Numbered from the stretch's first letter, positions 1-8,953 are shown. The stretch is 64,000 nucleotides of DNA from Oscillibacter sp. (GCA_017482345.1 JAFUNB010000008.1:1-64000); one strand, 5' to 3'. The notes: a model not told the origin generated them from the sequence alone. Translations and numbers: made by a program.

Positions 1-86
1 ATCTTTACTCCATTTGCGATGAGGAATTCCTTTTTTGCATCCCATCCTTAATTCACCCCCCTTTTTTTATTTTACCAGATATGAAA

Positions 87-123
87 AAAGTAGACACTCA
101 CGGTTTTTGTGAGTGTCTACTTT
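87..123. terminator. bidirectional intrinsic terminator
   Basis: A perfect 15-bp inverted repeat (87-101 with 109-123, 7-nt loop) with A and T runs on its two sides. It lies 70 bp beyond the stop of the minus-strand response regulator and should end that transcript; the T-run on the plus side could also stop transcription entering from the left. Near-identical TTACCAG strings lie on each side (72-78, 129-135). Bases 1-86 hold nothing else I can support. Confidence 0.8.
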
Positions 124-193
124 TATCTTACCAGGTGCAAGGGAGCCCTTCCCCGCCGGAGTTTTTCGTGTTTTTTGCCTTGACTTTCGCTGT

Positions 194-1753
194 TTACAGT
201 TCGGAATCCGCGCCGAAAGCCCGCATCCGCTCCGCATATGTACTGGGATTTTCACCCGTTGCCTTACTGAACAGCGTACTGAAATAGGGATAGCTGTCGT
301 ATCCCACCATCTCCGCCACCTGATAGGCGTTGAGATCCTTGTCCAGCAGCAGCTGTTTGGCAATATTGACTCGGTACTCAATGAGGTACTTCATCACGCT
401 TTTTCCGGTCTTTTCCTTGAAGATCATGCTGAAATACCGGGGGTTCATGCCCACATGCTCGGCGATGGCGCCCACGTCGATGGAGCGGTCGTAGTAATTC
501 TTCTGGATGTAGGCCACGGCCGCGTTGATCTCTCTGGCCCACTTGCCCTTGTCCGCCGCCTCAAACAGCGCCGAGACCTCCTCCAGCAGCTCCTGCAGGA
601 TCTTCAGCTTTTTGCGGACCTCGATGGCGTTTACCGCCCGCTCGTACTGGGCGTAGATCCGCAGGAGGATGTTGGCGTCCATCTGACTTTCCCTGCCCAG
701 CACCATATTGACCACTTGGGCGTAAATGGCGCCCAGCAGGATATTGGTGTTCTCCACGCACTGGGGACCGCTCATCAGCAGGTCCTCCTCCACCTTGCGG
801 AGATAGTCGGTGAGACCCTCCTTCCGCCGGGTCACATAGTTCATGATCTTGTCGCACATCTCCTTGAGATCCACGCCGCTGATCTTCTCCACGCCGGTGG
901 GCAGCATAAAGGTGTTGGCATGCTTGAGGTTGAAGCTGACCACCGCGTCCTGGAAGGAATGGTGCAGTCCTTCGATGCCCTGACAGATCGAGCCGTTTCC
1001 CGCGGCCAGAATACTGCGCCGGGCATTATGCTTCAGCAGCAGGCTTTTGAAAGCCGCCATGTGGCCGTTCACCTGACTCTCGTCTTCGTCCAGCGCCACC
1101 GCGCCCCATATGTCCGCCCGCAGCTCCACCAGCACAACATTCTCCGAGGAATAGGCCAGCAGCTCCTTCACCGCCGGGGTGATGCTGTCCGCCACCTCAA
1201 AGATAAAGGTGCTGTAATACATATCCGGCTTCAGCTGCAGGCTCTCCAGCTCCGCCGGACTTACTTCTATCCGCACACCGGAGAAAAACATCCGGAGAAA
1301 CAGTTTTTCCCGGGCCATGGTCCGGTTTTTCATCCGGATCTTCCAGGCGTCCTGCTCCGCCGCATCCCGGCGGGCACGCTTTTCCAGAATGGAGGTGGCC
1401 TTCTGCAGCAGTTCGGACAGCTGCTCCTCCTCCAGCGGCTTCATCAGATAGCCGGCCACATTGTAGGAGATGGCTGCCTTGGCGTATTCAAAGTCGCCGT
1501 AGCCGGAGATGACGAAGGTCACGAGGCCCTCGTTGATCTCCCGGGCGTGCTTGATCAGGTCCAGTCCGTTCATGTGGGGCATTTTGATATCCGTGATCAG
1601 GATATCCGCCGGATGGGTGCGTATATAGTCCAGCGCCCGGACGCCGTCCTCCGCCAGAAAGCAGACCTCGCAGTCATACTCCGACCAGTCCACCAGACGG
1701 GAGATGCCCTCCCGGATGAGGCGCTCATCCTCCGCGATAACAACTTGATACAT
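194..1753 (-). CDS. YesN-type response regulator, AraC-family output
   Basis: A 519-residue cytoplasmic response regulator. The receiver domain occupies about residues 1-125, with the acidic pocket E8-D9 and phospho-acceptor D55 in the TDIKMP motif and the conserved lysine in YLMKP. A long middle region without a motif I recognise follows, then a C-terminal AraC double helix-turn-helix (about 410-515; IAEHVGMNPRYFS and VAEMVGYDSYPYFS). It starts 3 nt after the kinase stop, so the two are co-expressed. Members of this family usually activate a neighbouring sugar ABC importer; none is adjacent, so its target is unclear. The nearest same-strand gene is the CoA-transferase upstream. Confidence 0.93.
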   Translation of the reverse strand: MYQVVIAEDERLIREGISRLVDWSEYDCEVCFLAEDGVRALDYIRTHPADILITDIKMPHMNGLDLIKHAREINEGLVTFVISGYGDFEYAKAAISYNVAGYLMKPLEEEQLSELLQKATSILEKRARRDAAEQDAWKIRMKNRTMAREKLFLRMFFSGVRIEVSPAELESLQLKPDMYYSTFIFEVADSITPAVKELLAYSSENVVLVELRADIWGAVALDEDESQVNGHMAAFKSLLLKHNARRSILAAGNGSICQGIEGLHHSFQDAVVSFNLKHANTFMLPTGVEKISGVDLKEMCDKIMNYVTRRKEGLTDYLRKVEEDLLMSGPQCVENTNILLGAIYAQVVNMVLGRESQMDANILLRIYAQYERAVNAIEVRKKLKILQELLEEVSALFEAADKGKWAREINAAVAYIQKNYYDRSIDVGAIAEHVGMNPRYFSMIFKEKTGKSVMKYLIEYRVNIAKQLLLDKDLNAYQVAEMVGYDSYPYFSTLFSKATGENPSTYAERMRAFGADSEL

Positions 1754-1756
1754 CTC

Positions 1757-3529
1757 TCAGATCCCCCTGTCTTCCTGCTCGGTGCGGGGCACGGTCACAT
1801 AGACCGAGGTCCCCACGCCCTCGCTGCTCTCGATCCAGATCTTCGCATCCGGTCCGAACATCAGCTTCAGACGGATATTCACGTTCCGCAGACCGTAGCC
1901 CATCTTTGTGGAGTTGTGCAGCAGCATATAGTTCAGACTGCTGAGCCGGTCAGCCGGGATACCGGCTCCGGTGTCCCGCACGCAGACGGTGATCTGATTG
2001 CGGTCATACTCTGCGGAAATATCGATCTCACCGCCGTCCGGTGTATTTTTCAGACCGTGATAGATGGCGTTCTCCACCAGCGGCTGCAGCGTCAGCTTCA
2101 GCATGCGGCAGCCGGCGATCTCCGCCGGAATATTGATCTGGTAATCCCGGATCTCACTTTGATACCGGATCTTCTGGATGGCCAGATAGTTTTTCACATG
2201 CTCCGCCTCGGTGCCCAGCGTGACGGTGTCGTTTCCGTCGCTGAGATGGAGCCGGTAGAATTTCATCAGGGACAGCGTCAGCTTTTCCACGTCCTTGTTC
2301 CGGTTGTCGCGGGCCAACCAGCGGATGGAGTCCAGTGTGTTATACATGAAATGGGGCTTGATCTGCTCCCGCAGCACATCGTACTGCAGGATCATCAGCT
2401 GTTTCTCGTTTTCGCGGATCCGCTCCATGGAGCGCTGCAGCTGCTCCAGCATGCTGTTGAACACGCGGCCCATGACGCCCACTTCGTCGTAGTATTTCAT
2501 CTTCGCCCGTACATCCAGATTTCCGCCCTCCACTTCCTCCATCAGGTGGGTCATGCGCTTGATGGGGTTGGAGATATAGTGGGACAGCAGGAACGACAGG
2601 GCGATCACCATTACGATCACCGCCAGCAGCACCAGCATGATCACCGCGAAGGGCGCCGTGCTCTGCTGCCGCAGATCCGGCAGATAGGTACCGCCCAGCA
2701 CCATCCAGCGCTCGCCGACAGGACGGCTGACCGTCAGATAGTCAGAGTTGTAACGGGCCTCGGCCTCCATATCCTGAGAATAGGCGATGCTGCCGGACAT
2801 CTGCTTGCCGATCTGGCCCTCCTCCGTATGGGAGATAATGCGGAACGTCTTGTCCACCAGGCAGATGAAGTCCAGGCTCAGGCCCTTGTCGCCCGCGCTG
2901 ACAGTCTGCTCACTGCGCAGCATTTCCGAGATCACAGATTCCTGGATCTCAATAATCACTACGCCCACCGGCAGGCCGTTATCGTCATAGATCCGCCTGC
3001 CCACGGCCAGGAACATTTCATCCTTGGTATCCAAGGCCCAGGATTCCTCATACGGGCCGTCCCAGTAGGCGCCCTTGCTGTTGAGGGCCTTCCAGTAGAG
3101 CATTTCGCCGTTGAGCTGATCATCCCGGAAGTTCAATCCGGTGGACTTGTACTGAAACCCGTTTTCACCGATGACATAGATGCCGTATGCGTCCGGCATA
3201 GTGGTCCTGTGCATCCGGATCAGCTTGGAGCCAATGAGCTGCTCGGTCGCCTCAAATTTTTCCGGATCCGTCTCCTCCAGCGCGGCGGCGATCTCATCGT
3301 CCGCCGCCAGGAAGGTGCAGATGTTTTCACAGCTGGCCAGGAAGTTTTCCAGCAGCTTTGCCGTCTGTTCCACCGTGGCCTGGCTGAAATTCAGGGAGAT
3401 CTGTTCCGAATTGGTGATGGAGATGTTGTAAACGTTGAAAAAAATCATCATCGTGGGAATGGTCGCAATGAGAAAAAAGCTGATCATCAGCTTCATCCTG
3501 ATCGACAGGTTTCCGATATAAGCTCTCAT
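1757..3529 (-). CDS. YesM-type membrane sensor histidine kinase
   Basis: A 590-residue sensor kinase. It has an N-terminal membrane segment (about residues 12-34), a large extracellular sensing region of about 240 residues, a second membrane segment (about 285-310), a HAMP linker (SHYISNPIKRMTHLME), a coiled stretch, and a His_kinase/HATPase module. The phospho-acceptor is the histidine of KPHFMYNTLDS (about residue 395); the ATP-binding N box is LVENAIYHGLKN and the G box DTGAGIP. I chose ATG 3529 because AAAGGAG sits 6 nt upstream; an in-frame TTG at 3547 is worse placed. It pairs with the response regulator 3 nt downstream. The ligand cannot be told from sequence. Confidence 0.92.
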   Translation of the reverse strand: MRAYIGNLSIRMKLMISFFLIATIPTMMIFFNVYNISITNSEQISLNFSQATVEQTAKLLENFLASCENICTFLAADDEIAAALEETDPEKFEATEQLIGSKLIRMHRTTMPDAYGIYVIGENGFQYKSTGLNFRDDQLNGEMLYWKALNSKGAYWDGPYEESWALDTKDEMFLAVGRRIYDDNGLPVGVVIIEIQESVISEMLRSEQTVSAGDKGLSLDFICLVDKTFRIISHTEEGQIGKQMSGSIAYSQDMEAEARYNSDYLTVSRPVGERWMVLGGTYLPDLRQQSTAPFAVIMLVLLAVIVMVIALSFLLSHYISNPIKRMTHLMEEVEGGNLDVRAKMKYYDEVGVMGRVFNSMLEQLQRSMERIRENEKQLMILQYDVLREQIKPHFMYNTLDSIRWLARDNRNKDVEKLTLSLMKFYRLHLSDGNDTVTLGTEAEHVKNYLAIQKIRYQSEIRDYQINIPAEIAGCRMLKLTLQPLVENAIYHGLKNTPDGGEIDISAEYDRNQITVCVRDTGAGIPADRLSSLNYMLLHNSTKMGYGLRNVNIRLKLMFGPDAKIWIESSEGVGTSVYVTVPRTEQEDRGI

Positions 3530-3573
3530 ATCTGTCTCCTTTCTCAATGGCGTACAATTCCCGAAAACGCACG

Positions 3574-3604
3574 GATAGTAGCGGGCGAACCGCCCGCTAC
3601 TATC
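3574..3604. repeat. perfect 14-bp stem-loop in intergenic space
   Basis: GATAGTAGCGGGCG (3574-3587) and its exact complement (3591-3604) with a 3-nt loop. It lies between the CoA-transferase stop and the sensor-kinase start. No T-run follows on either strand, so it is not a standard intrinsic terminator. It could be a partial terminator, an RNA processing or stability element, or a protein site. Confidence 0.75.
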
Positions 3605-3632
3605 TGATGGCTTATTCAGCCTGCCGCCCGGA

Positions 3633-5174
3633 TCAGACCTGGAAACACTCCCAGGGCATCTCCTTCAGGTCGGCAGAGATCAAAGGCCGGAAGGGCAGGT
3701 GGGCCAGAACATCCTTCTCCAGATCCAGGCCCGGTGCGATCTCGATCAGTTCCAGACCGCCTTCCGCCAAGCGGAACACGCAGCGCTCCGTCACATACAG
3801 GACACGCTTGTTGTAAGAGCGCATAAGTCCCGCGTTCAGATTCATGAATTCCACTTTCTCGCAGAACTTGCTGATGCTTCCGTCCTTCAGGCTCAACTTG
3901 CCATTTTCCATCATTATATCAGAACCCACCATAAAACGGGAGCACACCATGACATTTTTTGCGCCGTCGGTCACATGGTTGAAGCCGCCAAGGCCAATGA
4001 GCTTCTTGCCCTTCTTGATGCAGTTGACGTTGCCTTCTTTGTCGATTTCCAGAGCGCCCACGGCCGTCATATCCAGACCGCCGCCCTCGTACAGGCGGAA
4101 CATGGCGGACTGCTCCATGAAGATATCGGGGTTGACCACAATGCCGAAGTTGTAGCCCACGGGCATGCCGCCGCCCACGCCGCACTCCAGCGTGATGACG
4201 GTGTCCTTGGACAGGTTGCCCATCTTATAGGCCTCATAGCCCAGCAGCATGGGGATGCCCACGCCCAGGTTCATGATGCGGAAGTCCGGCTGCACCTCCA
4301 TGGCGGCGCGCTTGGCGATCACCAGGTCAGCCGGCTTGCGGCTCTTGGAGTTCTCGGCCAGCAGCTCGTCCACCAGAGCGGGCATATCCTCCTGGGGGAC
4401 GCGCTCCTTGCCGGCGAACACGGGATTATAGTCATAGCGGTCCATCATGACCTGATTGGGCTCCTCATAGACCACGTCCACCAGGAAGCCGGGGATGCGG
4501 ACGGCGTGGGGATCGGCATACTCGTCGCTGAAGCGCTCCACCTGAACGATGACGATGCCGCCGTTGTTGTGGGTGGCGATGGCGGGAGCCAGAGGATCCA
4601 TGATGCCGGCCTCTTTCTCCATGGTGATGTTGCCGTTGGGGTCGCAGGTGGTGCCCCGCAGCACGCACACATCGGCATAAATGCTCCGGTAGAACAGATA
4701 CTCCTCCCCGTCAATGACGGCAGGCTCGGCAAAGGCCTTGCTGGAGCGTTCGTTCATGCCGCAGCTGCCCACTCTGGGATCCACGCAGGTGCCCAGACCG
4801 ATCTTGGAATAGAAGCCGGGCTGGCGGGCGGCGGCGCAGTCATACATCTGGGCCAGAATACCCTGCGGCAGGGCATAGGCGGAGATCTCATTGGCCATGA
4901 TAGCCGGTGCGAAGGGTGCGATGGCGATGTAATGCGCCACGACGATCTCTTCGATCATGCCGTCGTGCTGGTGGGCCACCATATCGTTGAATTTATCGTA
5001 GCTGGACGTGGCCATATATTTGATGCCTTTGGGATGTCCGGTAGCGGCAAAGCTGTCCGCCAGAGCCTTGTAGAACCGCTCCGGCACTGCGATGCGGACC
5101 TGACCGTTAAAGCACACGCGGTCGCCGTCCTTGACCAGCTTGACCGCCTCATCTGCTGTCATACGTTTAAACAT
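3633..5174 (-). CDS. acyl-CoA:acetate/propionate-type CoA-transferase (family I)
   Basis: A 513-residue single-chain family I CoA-transferase, like propionate CoA-transferase (Pct) and E. coli YdiF. These enzymes move CoA between short-chain acyl-CoA and free acids through a glutamyl-CoA intermediate. The N-terminal half carries DGDRVCFNGQ and the C-terminal half LGVGIPMLL; the likely catalytic glutamate is in TLECGVGGGMP (about residue 330). ATG 5174 has GGAGGG 7 nt upstream; the longer reading frame from 5231 has no ribosome site. Its promoter is at 5241-5269. With the Crp/Fnr regulator and alcohol dehydrogenase next door this fits a fermentation end-product function (inference); the preferred acid is unknown. 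Confidence 0.88.
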   Translation of the reverse strand: MFKRMTADEAVKLVKDGDRVCFNGQVRIAVPERFYKALADSFAATGHPKGIKYMATSSYDKFNDMVAHQHDGMIEEIVVAHYIAIAPFAPAIMANEISAYALPQGILAQMYDCAAARQPGFYSKIGLGTCVDPRVGSCGMNERSSKAFAEPAVIDGEEYLFYRSIYADVCVLRGTTCDPNGNITMEKEAGIMDPLAPAIATHNNGGIVIVQVERFSDEYADPHAVRIPGFLVDVVYEEPNQVMMDRYDYNPVFAGKERVPQEDMPALVDELLAENSKSRKPADLVIAKRAAMEVQPDFRIMNLGVGIPMLLGYEAYKMGNLSKDTVITLECGVGGGMPVGYNFGIVVNPDIFMEQSAMFRLYEGGGLDMTAVGALEIDKEGNVNCIKKGKKLIGLGGFNHVTDGAKNVMVCSRFMVGSDIMMENGKLSLKDGSISKFCEKVEFMNLNAGLMRSYNKRVLYVTERCVFRLAEGGLELIEIAPGLDLEKDVLAHLPFRPLISADLKEMPWECFQV

Positions 5175-5240
5175 ACCTTCGCCCTCCTGCGTATTGTGTA
5201 TATTTAAGTCATGGAAATACATGGGATGCACTGTGCCTAA

Positions 5241-5269
5241 ATTATAAAATGCTTTCCAATCACTGTCTT
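5241..5269 (-). promoter_or_regulatory. predicted sigma-A promoter of the CoA-transferase gene
   Basis: On the minus strand AAGACA (5264-5269), a 17-bp spacer and a perfect TATAAT (5241-5246), about 65 bp upstream of the chosen start. The -35 is only a partial match. Confidence 0.6.
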
Positions 5270-5409
5270 TGCAGGAGCTTTCTTAAATTGCGCAAAACTT
5301 TCGTTAAATCCCCTATGCTCCGTTTGCGGAACCTGATTTTCCGCATATTTTTTGGTCAAGCTGTACAAAACCGGACGACCCAGAAATCACAGGGGCGGTA
5401 TCCTCTCAC

Positions 5410-5441
5410 AAAAAAAGAGGCGCCGTTTCTCACGGTGCTTC
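5410..5441 (-). terminator. intrinsic terminator of the Crp/Fnr gene
   Basis: Ten-base arms 5417-5426 and 5432-5441 with two mismatches and a 5-nt loop. Read on the minus strand it ends in seven T, 16 nt past the regulator's stop codon. Confidence 0.7.
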
Positions 5442-5456
5442 TCTGTGGCTCTGATG

Positions 5457-6116
5457 TCAGGTTTCCTCGCCCTGCCGCACGCGGCGGCGCAGTGCGTTCT
5501 CGTCCAGGACTGTCACTTCCCGGTATCCCAGCTGTACCCAGCCCCGGGCGGCAAAGGCGTTCAGCGCCTTCGTGGTGGCCACCCGGCTCATGCCGGCCAG
5601 CTCCGCGATCTGCTGGTGGGTATAGGGGATATGGTACGAAGCCGCGCCGGGCGCCTTTTTGAAATCCAGCGCCAGCTGGAGCAGGGTATGGGCGATGCGT
5701 CCCTCGGCGGAGATGATGGTGAGGCTCTCCACCTGGGACACCAGAAACTGCGTGGTGACGCCCAGCGTCTGAATGACCTCCACCACCAGACTGTAATGCT
5801 CGCCGAAGCACTGCTGCAGCGTCTCGTGGTTCAGCACCAGCACCTCCGCGTCTGACAGCGCCGCCACACTGGCAATGCGGTTCGTGCCGCCGAAAAAGGA
5901 CACGGTGCCGAACACCTTTCCCGGACTCAGCAGCTCCAGCGTGATCTCCCGGCCGTCGCTGCCCATCACAAAAGACCGCAGGGTACCCCGCTTCACCATA
6001 TAAAAGGCCTCCGCCTCGTATTCCTGAATATAGATGCTCTGCCCTTTTTTGCAGTGCAGCACCTTTCCGTACTTCTCAAACAGACGGGGCAGCTGCTTCT
6101 CCTCACTCCGGCTCAT
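5457..6116 (-). CDS. Crp/Fnr-family transcriptional regulator
   Basis: A 219-residue regulator with an N-terminal cyclic-nucleotide-binding-like beta-roll (about residues 15-125) and a C-terminal winged helix with the recognition segment THQQIAELAGMSRVATTKALNAF (about 165-190). There is a single cysteine (C18) and no cluster of N-terminal cysteines, so an Fnr-like 4Fe-4S sensor is unlikely. The cAMP-contact motif of CRP is not evident either; the effector is unknown. AGGAGG lies 7 nt before the ATG. It is divergent from the iron alcohol dehydrogenase, with a TGTAA-N6-TTACA palindrome between them, so it probably controls that gene and itself (inference). Confidence 0.9.
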   Translation of the reverse strand: MSRSEEKQLPRLFEKYGKVLHCKKGQSIYIQEYEAEAFYMVKRGTLRSFVMGSDGREITLELLSPGKVFGTVSFFGGTNRIASVAALSDAEVLVLNHETLQQCFGEHYSLVVEVIQTLGVTTQFLVSQVESLTIISAEGRIAHTLLQLALDFKKAPGAASYHIPYTHQQIAELAGMSRVATTKALNAFAARGWVQLGYREVTVLDENALRRRVRQGEET

Positions 6117-6143
6117 GGCGCACCTCCTGCCATTTTTTATAAT

Positions 6144-6159
6144 TGTAATCCAAATTACA
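6144..6159. promoter_or_regulatory. CRP/FNR-type palindromic operator
   Basis: TGTAATCCAAATTACA is a perfect inverted repeat (TGTAAT, 4 nt, ATTACA), the geometry used by Crp/Fnr-family dimers. It is centred at 6151.5. If the alcohol dehydrogenase transcript starts near 6193 (from the TACGAT hexamer at 6181-6186), the site is centred at about -41.5, the class II activator position. It also overlaps the predicted -10 region of the regulator gene on the other strand. Confidence 0.75.
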
Positions 6160-6163
6160 TTCT

Positions 6164-6186
6164 TTTGACAAGACAGTTGCTACGAT
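6164..6186 (+). promoter_or_regulatory. predicted promoter region of the iron alcohol dehydrogenase
   Basis: TACGAT (6181-6186) is a plausible -10 for a transcript starting near 6193. No -35 lies 17 bp upstream of it; TTGACA at 6164-6169 is only 11 bp away. That is what an activator-dependent promoter with the operator at -41.5 would look like. Confidence 0.4.
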
Positions 6187-6222
6187 ATTTTTGAAGATAC
6201 AATTTGAAACGGAGGTCTTGCT

Positions 6223-7425
6223 ATGAATTCTGTTCCTCAACCCGCTCCTCTGCGCCGCAGCTTTATCCGCTTCCCCACTCAGGTGGAATACGGCTCCGGC
6301 ATGCTGAAGCGCATCGGTGAATTCACCGCTTCCTACGGCAAGAAAGCATACTGTCTGTTCGACCCCTTCTTCCGCGGCTCCGAATCCGCCGCCGTGGTTC
6401 TGGACGCTCTGCACGCCGTGGGCATCGAGACATTTGAAAGCTATGAGGTCCATCCCAACCCCCGCTCCGGCGACATCGACAAGCAGGCCCAGCTGTGCCT
6501 GGAGCAGAAGTGCGATTTCGTCATCGCCATGGGCGGCGGCGGAACGCTGGACATCGGCAAGGCCGTGGCCTTCCTGGTGACCAACGGCCGCAGCGCCTGG
6601 GACTACACGGTGAAGGAGAACCAGTTCTACCACACCATCACCATTCCTCCCCTGCCCTTCGTGGCGGTTCCCACCACCGCCGGCACCGGCTCCGAGGCCA
6701 CCATCTACTCCGTGGTCAACAATCCCGACATCCAGCGCAAGTGTACTATCCGCAGCTTTGAGCTGTATCCCAAGCTGGCCATCGTGGACCCCGAGCTGAT
6801 GCTGAACATTCCTCCCCTGCTGACGGCCCTGACCGGCATTGATACCTTCGCCCACGCCTTCGAGTCCTACACCAACAAGAACGCCACCGCCTTCTCCAAA
6901 ATGCTGGCTATGGAGAGCATGCGCCTGTTTGCGGAGAACATCATCGAGTGCGTGGAAAACGGCAAGAACGCCGAGGCCCGCGGCAACATGGCCATCGCCA
7001 GCCTGCTGGGCGGTCTGGCCATCTCCCACTCCCCCACCACGCTGCCCCATATCATCGGCCAGTGCCTGAGCGGCTGGGTGGACGCCCCCCACGGCGGCAG
7101 TCTGGCCGTCTGCCTGGCGCAGGTCATCCGCTGGACGCTGCCCAACGGTCAGACCGAGTTTGCCCAGATCGCCCGGGTGATCGCCCCCGAGCTGAACGCC
7201 GTCTCCGACGCCGAGGCCGCCAACGCCCTGCCCGATATCATCGACAAGCTGTTTGTCCGCATCATGGGCAACCAGCGGGTCACCATGAAGACCTACGGCA
7301 TGGACGAAAACCGCGCCGGTGAGTTCGCGGAGTTCATCTTCCACAACTACCAGAAGGATATGAGCAACTACCTGCGTGTTCCCTCCCAGGAGGAGCTGTA
7401 CGCCATCATTCAGGACTGCCTGTAA
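6223..7425 (+). CDS. iron-containing alcohol dehydrogenase
   Basis: A 400-residue group III, Fe-dependent alcohol dehydrogenase, close in length to clostridial butanol dehydrogenases. The Rossmann-type part carries GGGGTLDIGKA (about residues 103-113) and TTAGTGSEAT. The metal ligands of the family are visible in GIDTFAHAFESY (Asp and His), LPHIIGQCL (His) and DAPHGGSLA (His). It should reduce aldehydes with NAD(P)H to reoxidise cofactor during fermentation. CGGAGG lies 8 nt before the ATG. It is a single-gene unit with its own promoter and a strong terminator, controlled probably by the divergent Crp/Fnr regulator. Substrate chain length cannot be set from sequence. Confidence 0.92.
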   Translation: MNSVPQPAPLRRSFIRFPTQVEYGSGMLKRIGEFTASYGKKAYCLFDPFFRGSESAAVVLDALHAVGIETFESYEVHPNPRSGDIDKQAQLCLEQKCDFVIAMGGGGTLDIGKAVAFLVTNGRSAWDYTVKENQFYHTITIPPLPFVAVPTTAGTGSEATIYSVVNNPDIQRKCTIRSFELYPKLAIVDPELMLNIPPLLTALTGIDTFAHAFESYTNKNATAFSKMLAMESMRLFAENIIECVENGKNAEARGNMAIASLLGGLAISHSPTTLPHIIGQCLSGWVDAPHGGSLAVCLAQVIRWTLPNGQTEFAQIARVIAPELNAVSDAEAANALPDIIDKLFVRIMGNQRVTMKTYGMDENRAGEFAEFIFHNYQKDMSNYLRVPSQEELYAIIQDCL

Positions 7426-7433
7426 ATCGTTCA

Positions 7434-7471
7434 AAAAATATCCCGGATGCGGCTGCATCCGGGATATTTTT
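7434..7471. terminator. bidirectional intrinsic terminator
   Basis: A perfect 17-bp stem (7434-7450 with 7455-7471, 4-nt loop) with A/T tails on both sides, between convergent genes: the alcohol dehydrogenase (+) and glycerate kinase (-). Confidence 0.9.
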
Positions 7472-7483
7472 ATCTCATATTCA

Positions 7484-8611
7484 TCAGCGCTGTTCCATCG
7501 CCGTCAGGAACCCCATCAGGTTCCGGGCCGTGCGCCGCAGGTTCTCATGGCTGTGGAGCTTTGCGATCTCAAAGGGGACTGGGGCGTGGTTGGTGGTGAA
7601 CACGCCGCAGACGCCCAGATCGTAGATCTCGTCGGCGCCCTCGCTGACAGCGCCCACCACAGCCACCACCGGTACGCCGTGTTTCTTGGCCCGCTTGGCC
7701 ACGCCGTCGATGACCTTGCCGCGGAGGCTCTGGCTGTCCAGCCGGCCCTCGCCGGTGAACACCAGCTTCGCCCCCTGCACCAGCTGGTCAAAGCCCACCG
7801 TGTCCAGCACGGTCTGGATGCCCATCTGCAGCCGGCCGTCCCAGAAGACCAGAGAGCCGCCGCCCATACCGCCGGCCGCGCCGGCGCCGGGCACATCCTT
7901 CACCTGTTTGCCCAAATCTCTTGCGATCACGTCCGCCAGATGGGCCAGATTCCAGTCCAGCCGCTCCACCATGGCGGGATCAGCGCCCTTCTGGGGGCCA
8001 AAGACCGCACTGGCGCCGCTGGGGCCGCAGAGGGGATTGTCGATATCGCACATGACCGTCACATCCGGCAGCGCACAGCGGCCGGACAGGTCAATGGATT
8101 CGATCTCGTTCAGCGTTCCGCCCGTGGGGATAAATGCCGTGCCGTCCTTCCGGAGGAAGCGCACGCCCAGCGCTGCAGCCGCGCCGCAGCCGCCGTCGTT
8201 GGTAGCGCTGCCGCCAAGACCCAGAATGATGCGCTGCGCGCCGTTTTCTGCCGCCGCGGCCATCAATTCGCCGACGCCGTAAGTGGTGGCAGTATCCGGC
8301 TCCAGCCGGTCGCCCACCAGCGGCAGTCCTGCCGCCGCGGCCATTTCAATGACAGCCGTGCCGTCCGGCAGGAGTCCGTAAAAGCCCGTCATCTCCTCCA
8401 TATGGGGGCCATGGACGGGCACCTCCACGCGCTCGCCGCCCATGGCGGCCAGGAAGGCGTCCACGCTGCCCTCTCCGCCATCCGCCACCGGGACGGCGAT
8501 CACTTCCGCCGCCGGCCGGACACGCAGGATCTCCTCCCGCAGGATCTCACAGATCTCCCGGGAACTTAGAGTTCCTTTGAAAGAGTCAGGTACCAGTACA
8601 TATCGTTCCAT
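7484..8611 (-). CDS. glycerate kinase
   Basis: A 375-residue glycerate kinase of the GarK/GlxK family, which phosphorylates D-glycerate (to 2-phosphoglycerate in most characterised members). Family signatures are the start VLVPDSFKGTLSS, the glycine-rich VADGGEGSVDAF (about residues 45-56), GLGGSATNDGGCGAAAALG (about 130-148) and VFTGEGRLDSQSLRGK (about 285-300). It has its own promoter at 8663-8691 and shares a terminator with the alcohol dehydrogenase. The D-2-hydroxyacid dehydrogenase at 9726-10691 could supply its substrate by reducing hydroxypyruvate, although adk lies between them on the other strand (inference). Confidence 0.93.
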   Translation of the reverse strand: MERYVLVPDSFKGTLSSREICEILREEILRVRPAAEVIAVPVADGGEGSVDAFLAAMGGERVEVPVHGPHMEEMTGFYGLLPDGTAVIEMAAAAGLPLVGDRLEPDTATTYGVGELMAAAAENGAQRIILGLGGSATNDGGCGAAAALGVRFLRKDGTAFIPTGGTLNEIESIDLSGRCALPDVTVMCDIDNPLCGPSGASAVFGPQKGADPAMVERLDWNLAHLADVIARDLGKQVKDVPGAGAAGGMGGGSLVFWDGRLQMGIQTVLDTVGFDQLVQGAKLVFTGEGRLDSQSLRGKVIDGVAKRAKKHGVPVVAVVGAVSEGADEIYDLGVCGVFTTNHAPVPFEIAKLHSHENLRRTARNLMGFLTAMEQR

Positions 8612-8662
8612 TTGTGCTCCTCTCCCCGCCGCAGAGCCGGACTGTATTTTGTCTTTACTGTT

Positions 8663-8691
8663 AAAGTACCAGTGTTATCGCCGCCGGTCAA
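8663..8691 (-). promoter_or_regulatory. predicted promoter of glycerate kinase
   Basis: Minus strand TTGACC (8686-8691), 17-bp spacer, TACTTT (8663-8668), about 50 bp before the start codon. Confidence 0.6.
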
Positions 8692-8953
8692 GCCTCTCCC
8701 GCCCCAATAATTTCACACTCATTTTTCGTACTTTTTCAATTTCTTCACGAAAAATCACCGCATCGACCCCAAAAAATCGTTTTCGTTTCAAATTTTATCA
8801 CTTTTTATCGAAACAGAGCTTTTTCTTGCCGTTTGCGTAAAGATTCTAAACGGAAGATTCATGAATTTGACGAAAAGGTCCCGCCTGCCATTTGGGTTAT
8901 CTGGGACAACCGCCAAACTTCCGCCCCGCATTTAGCTAACCGTTTACCTGGCC

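Noticed and set aside
113..3607. A very long open frame (over 1100 codons) on the plus strand opposite the two-component genes
   Set aside because: It is antisense to a well-supported kinase and regulator, has a His/Gln/Leu-rich composition without domains, and no ribosome site; GC-rich third positions create such frames. The same holds for the long plus-strand frames at 3699-5207, 9555-11513, 13285-16023, 26059-28272, 29518-31587, 40105-41874 and others.
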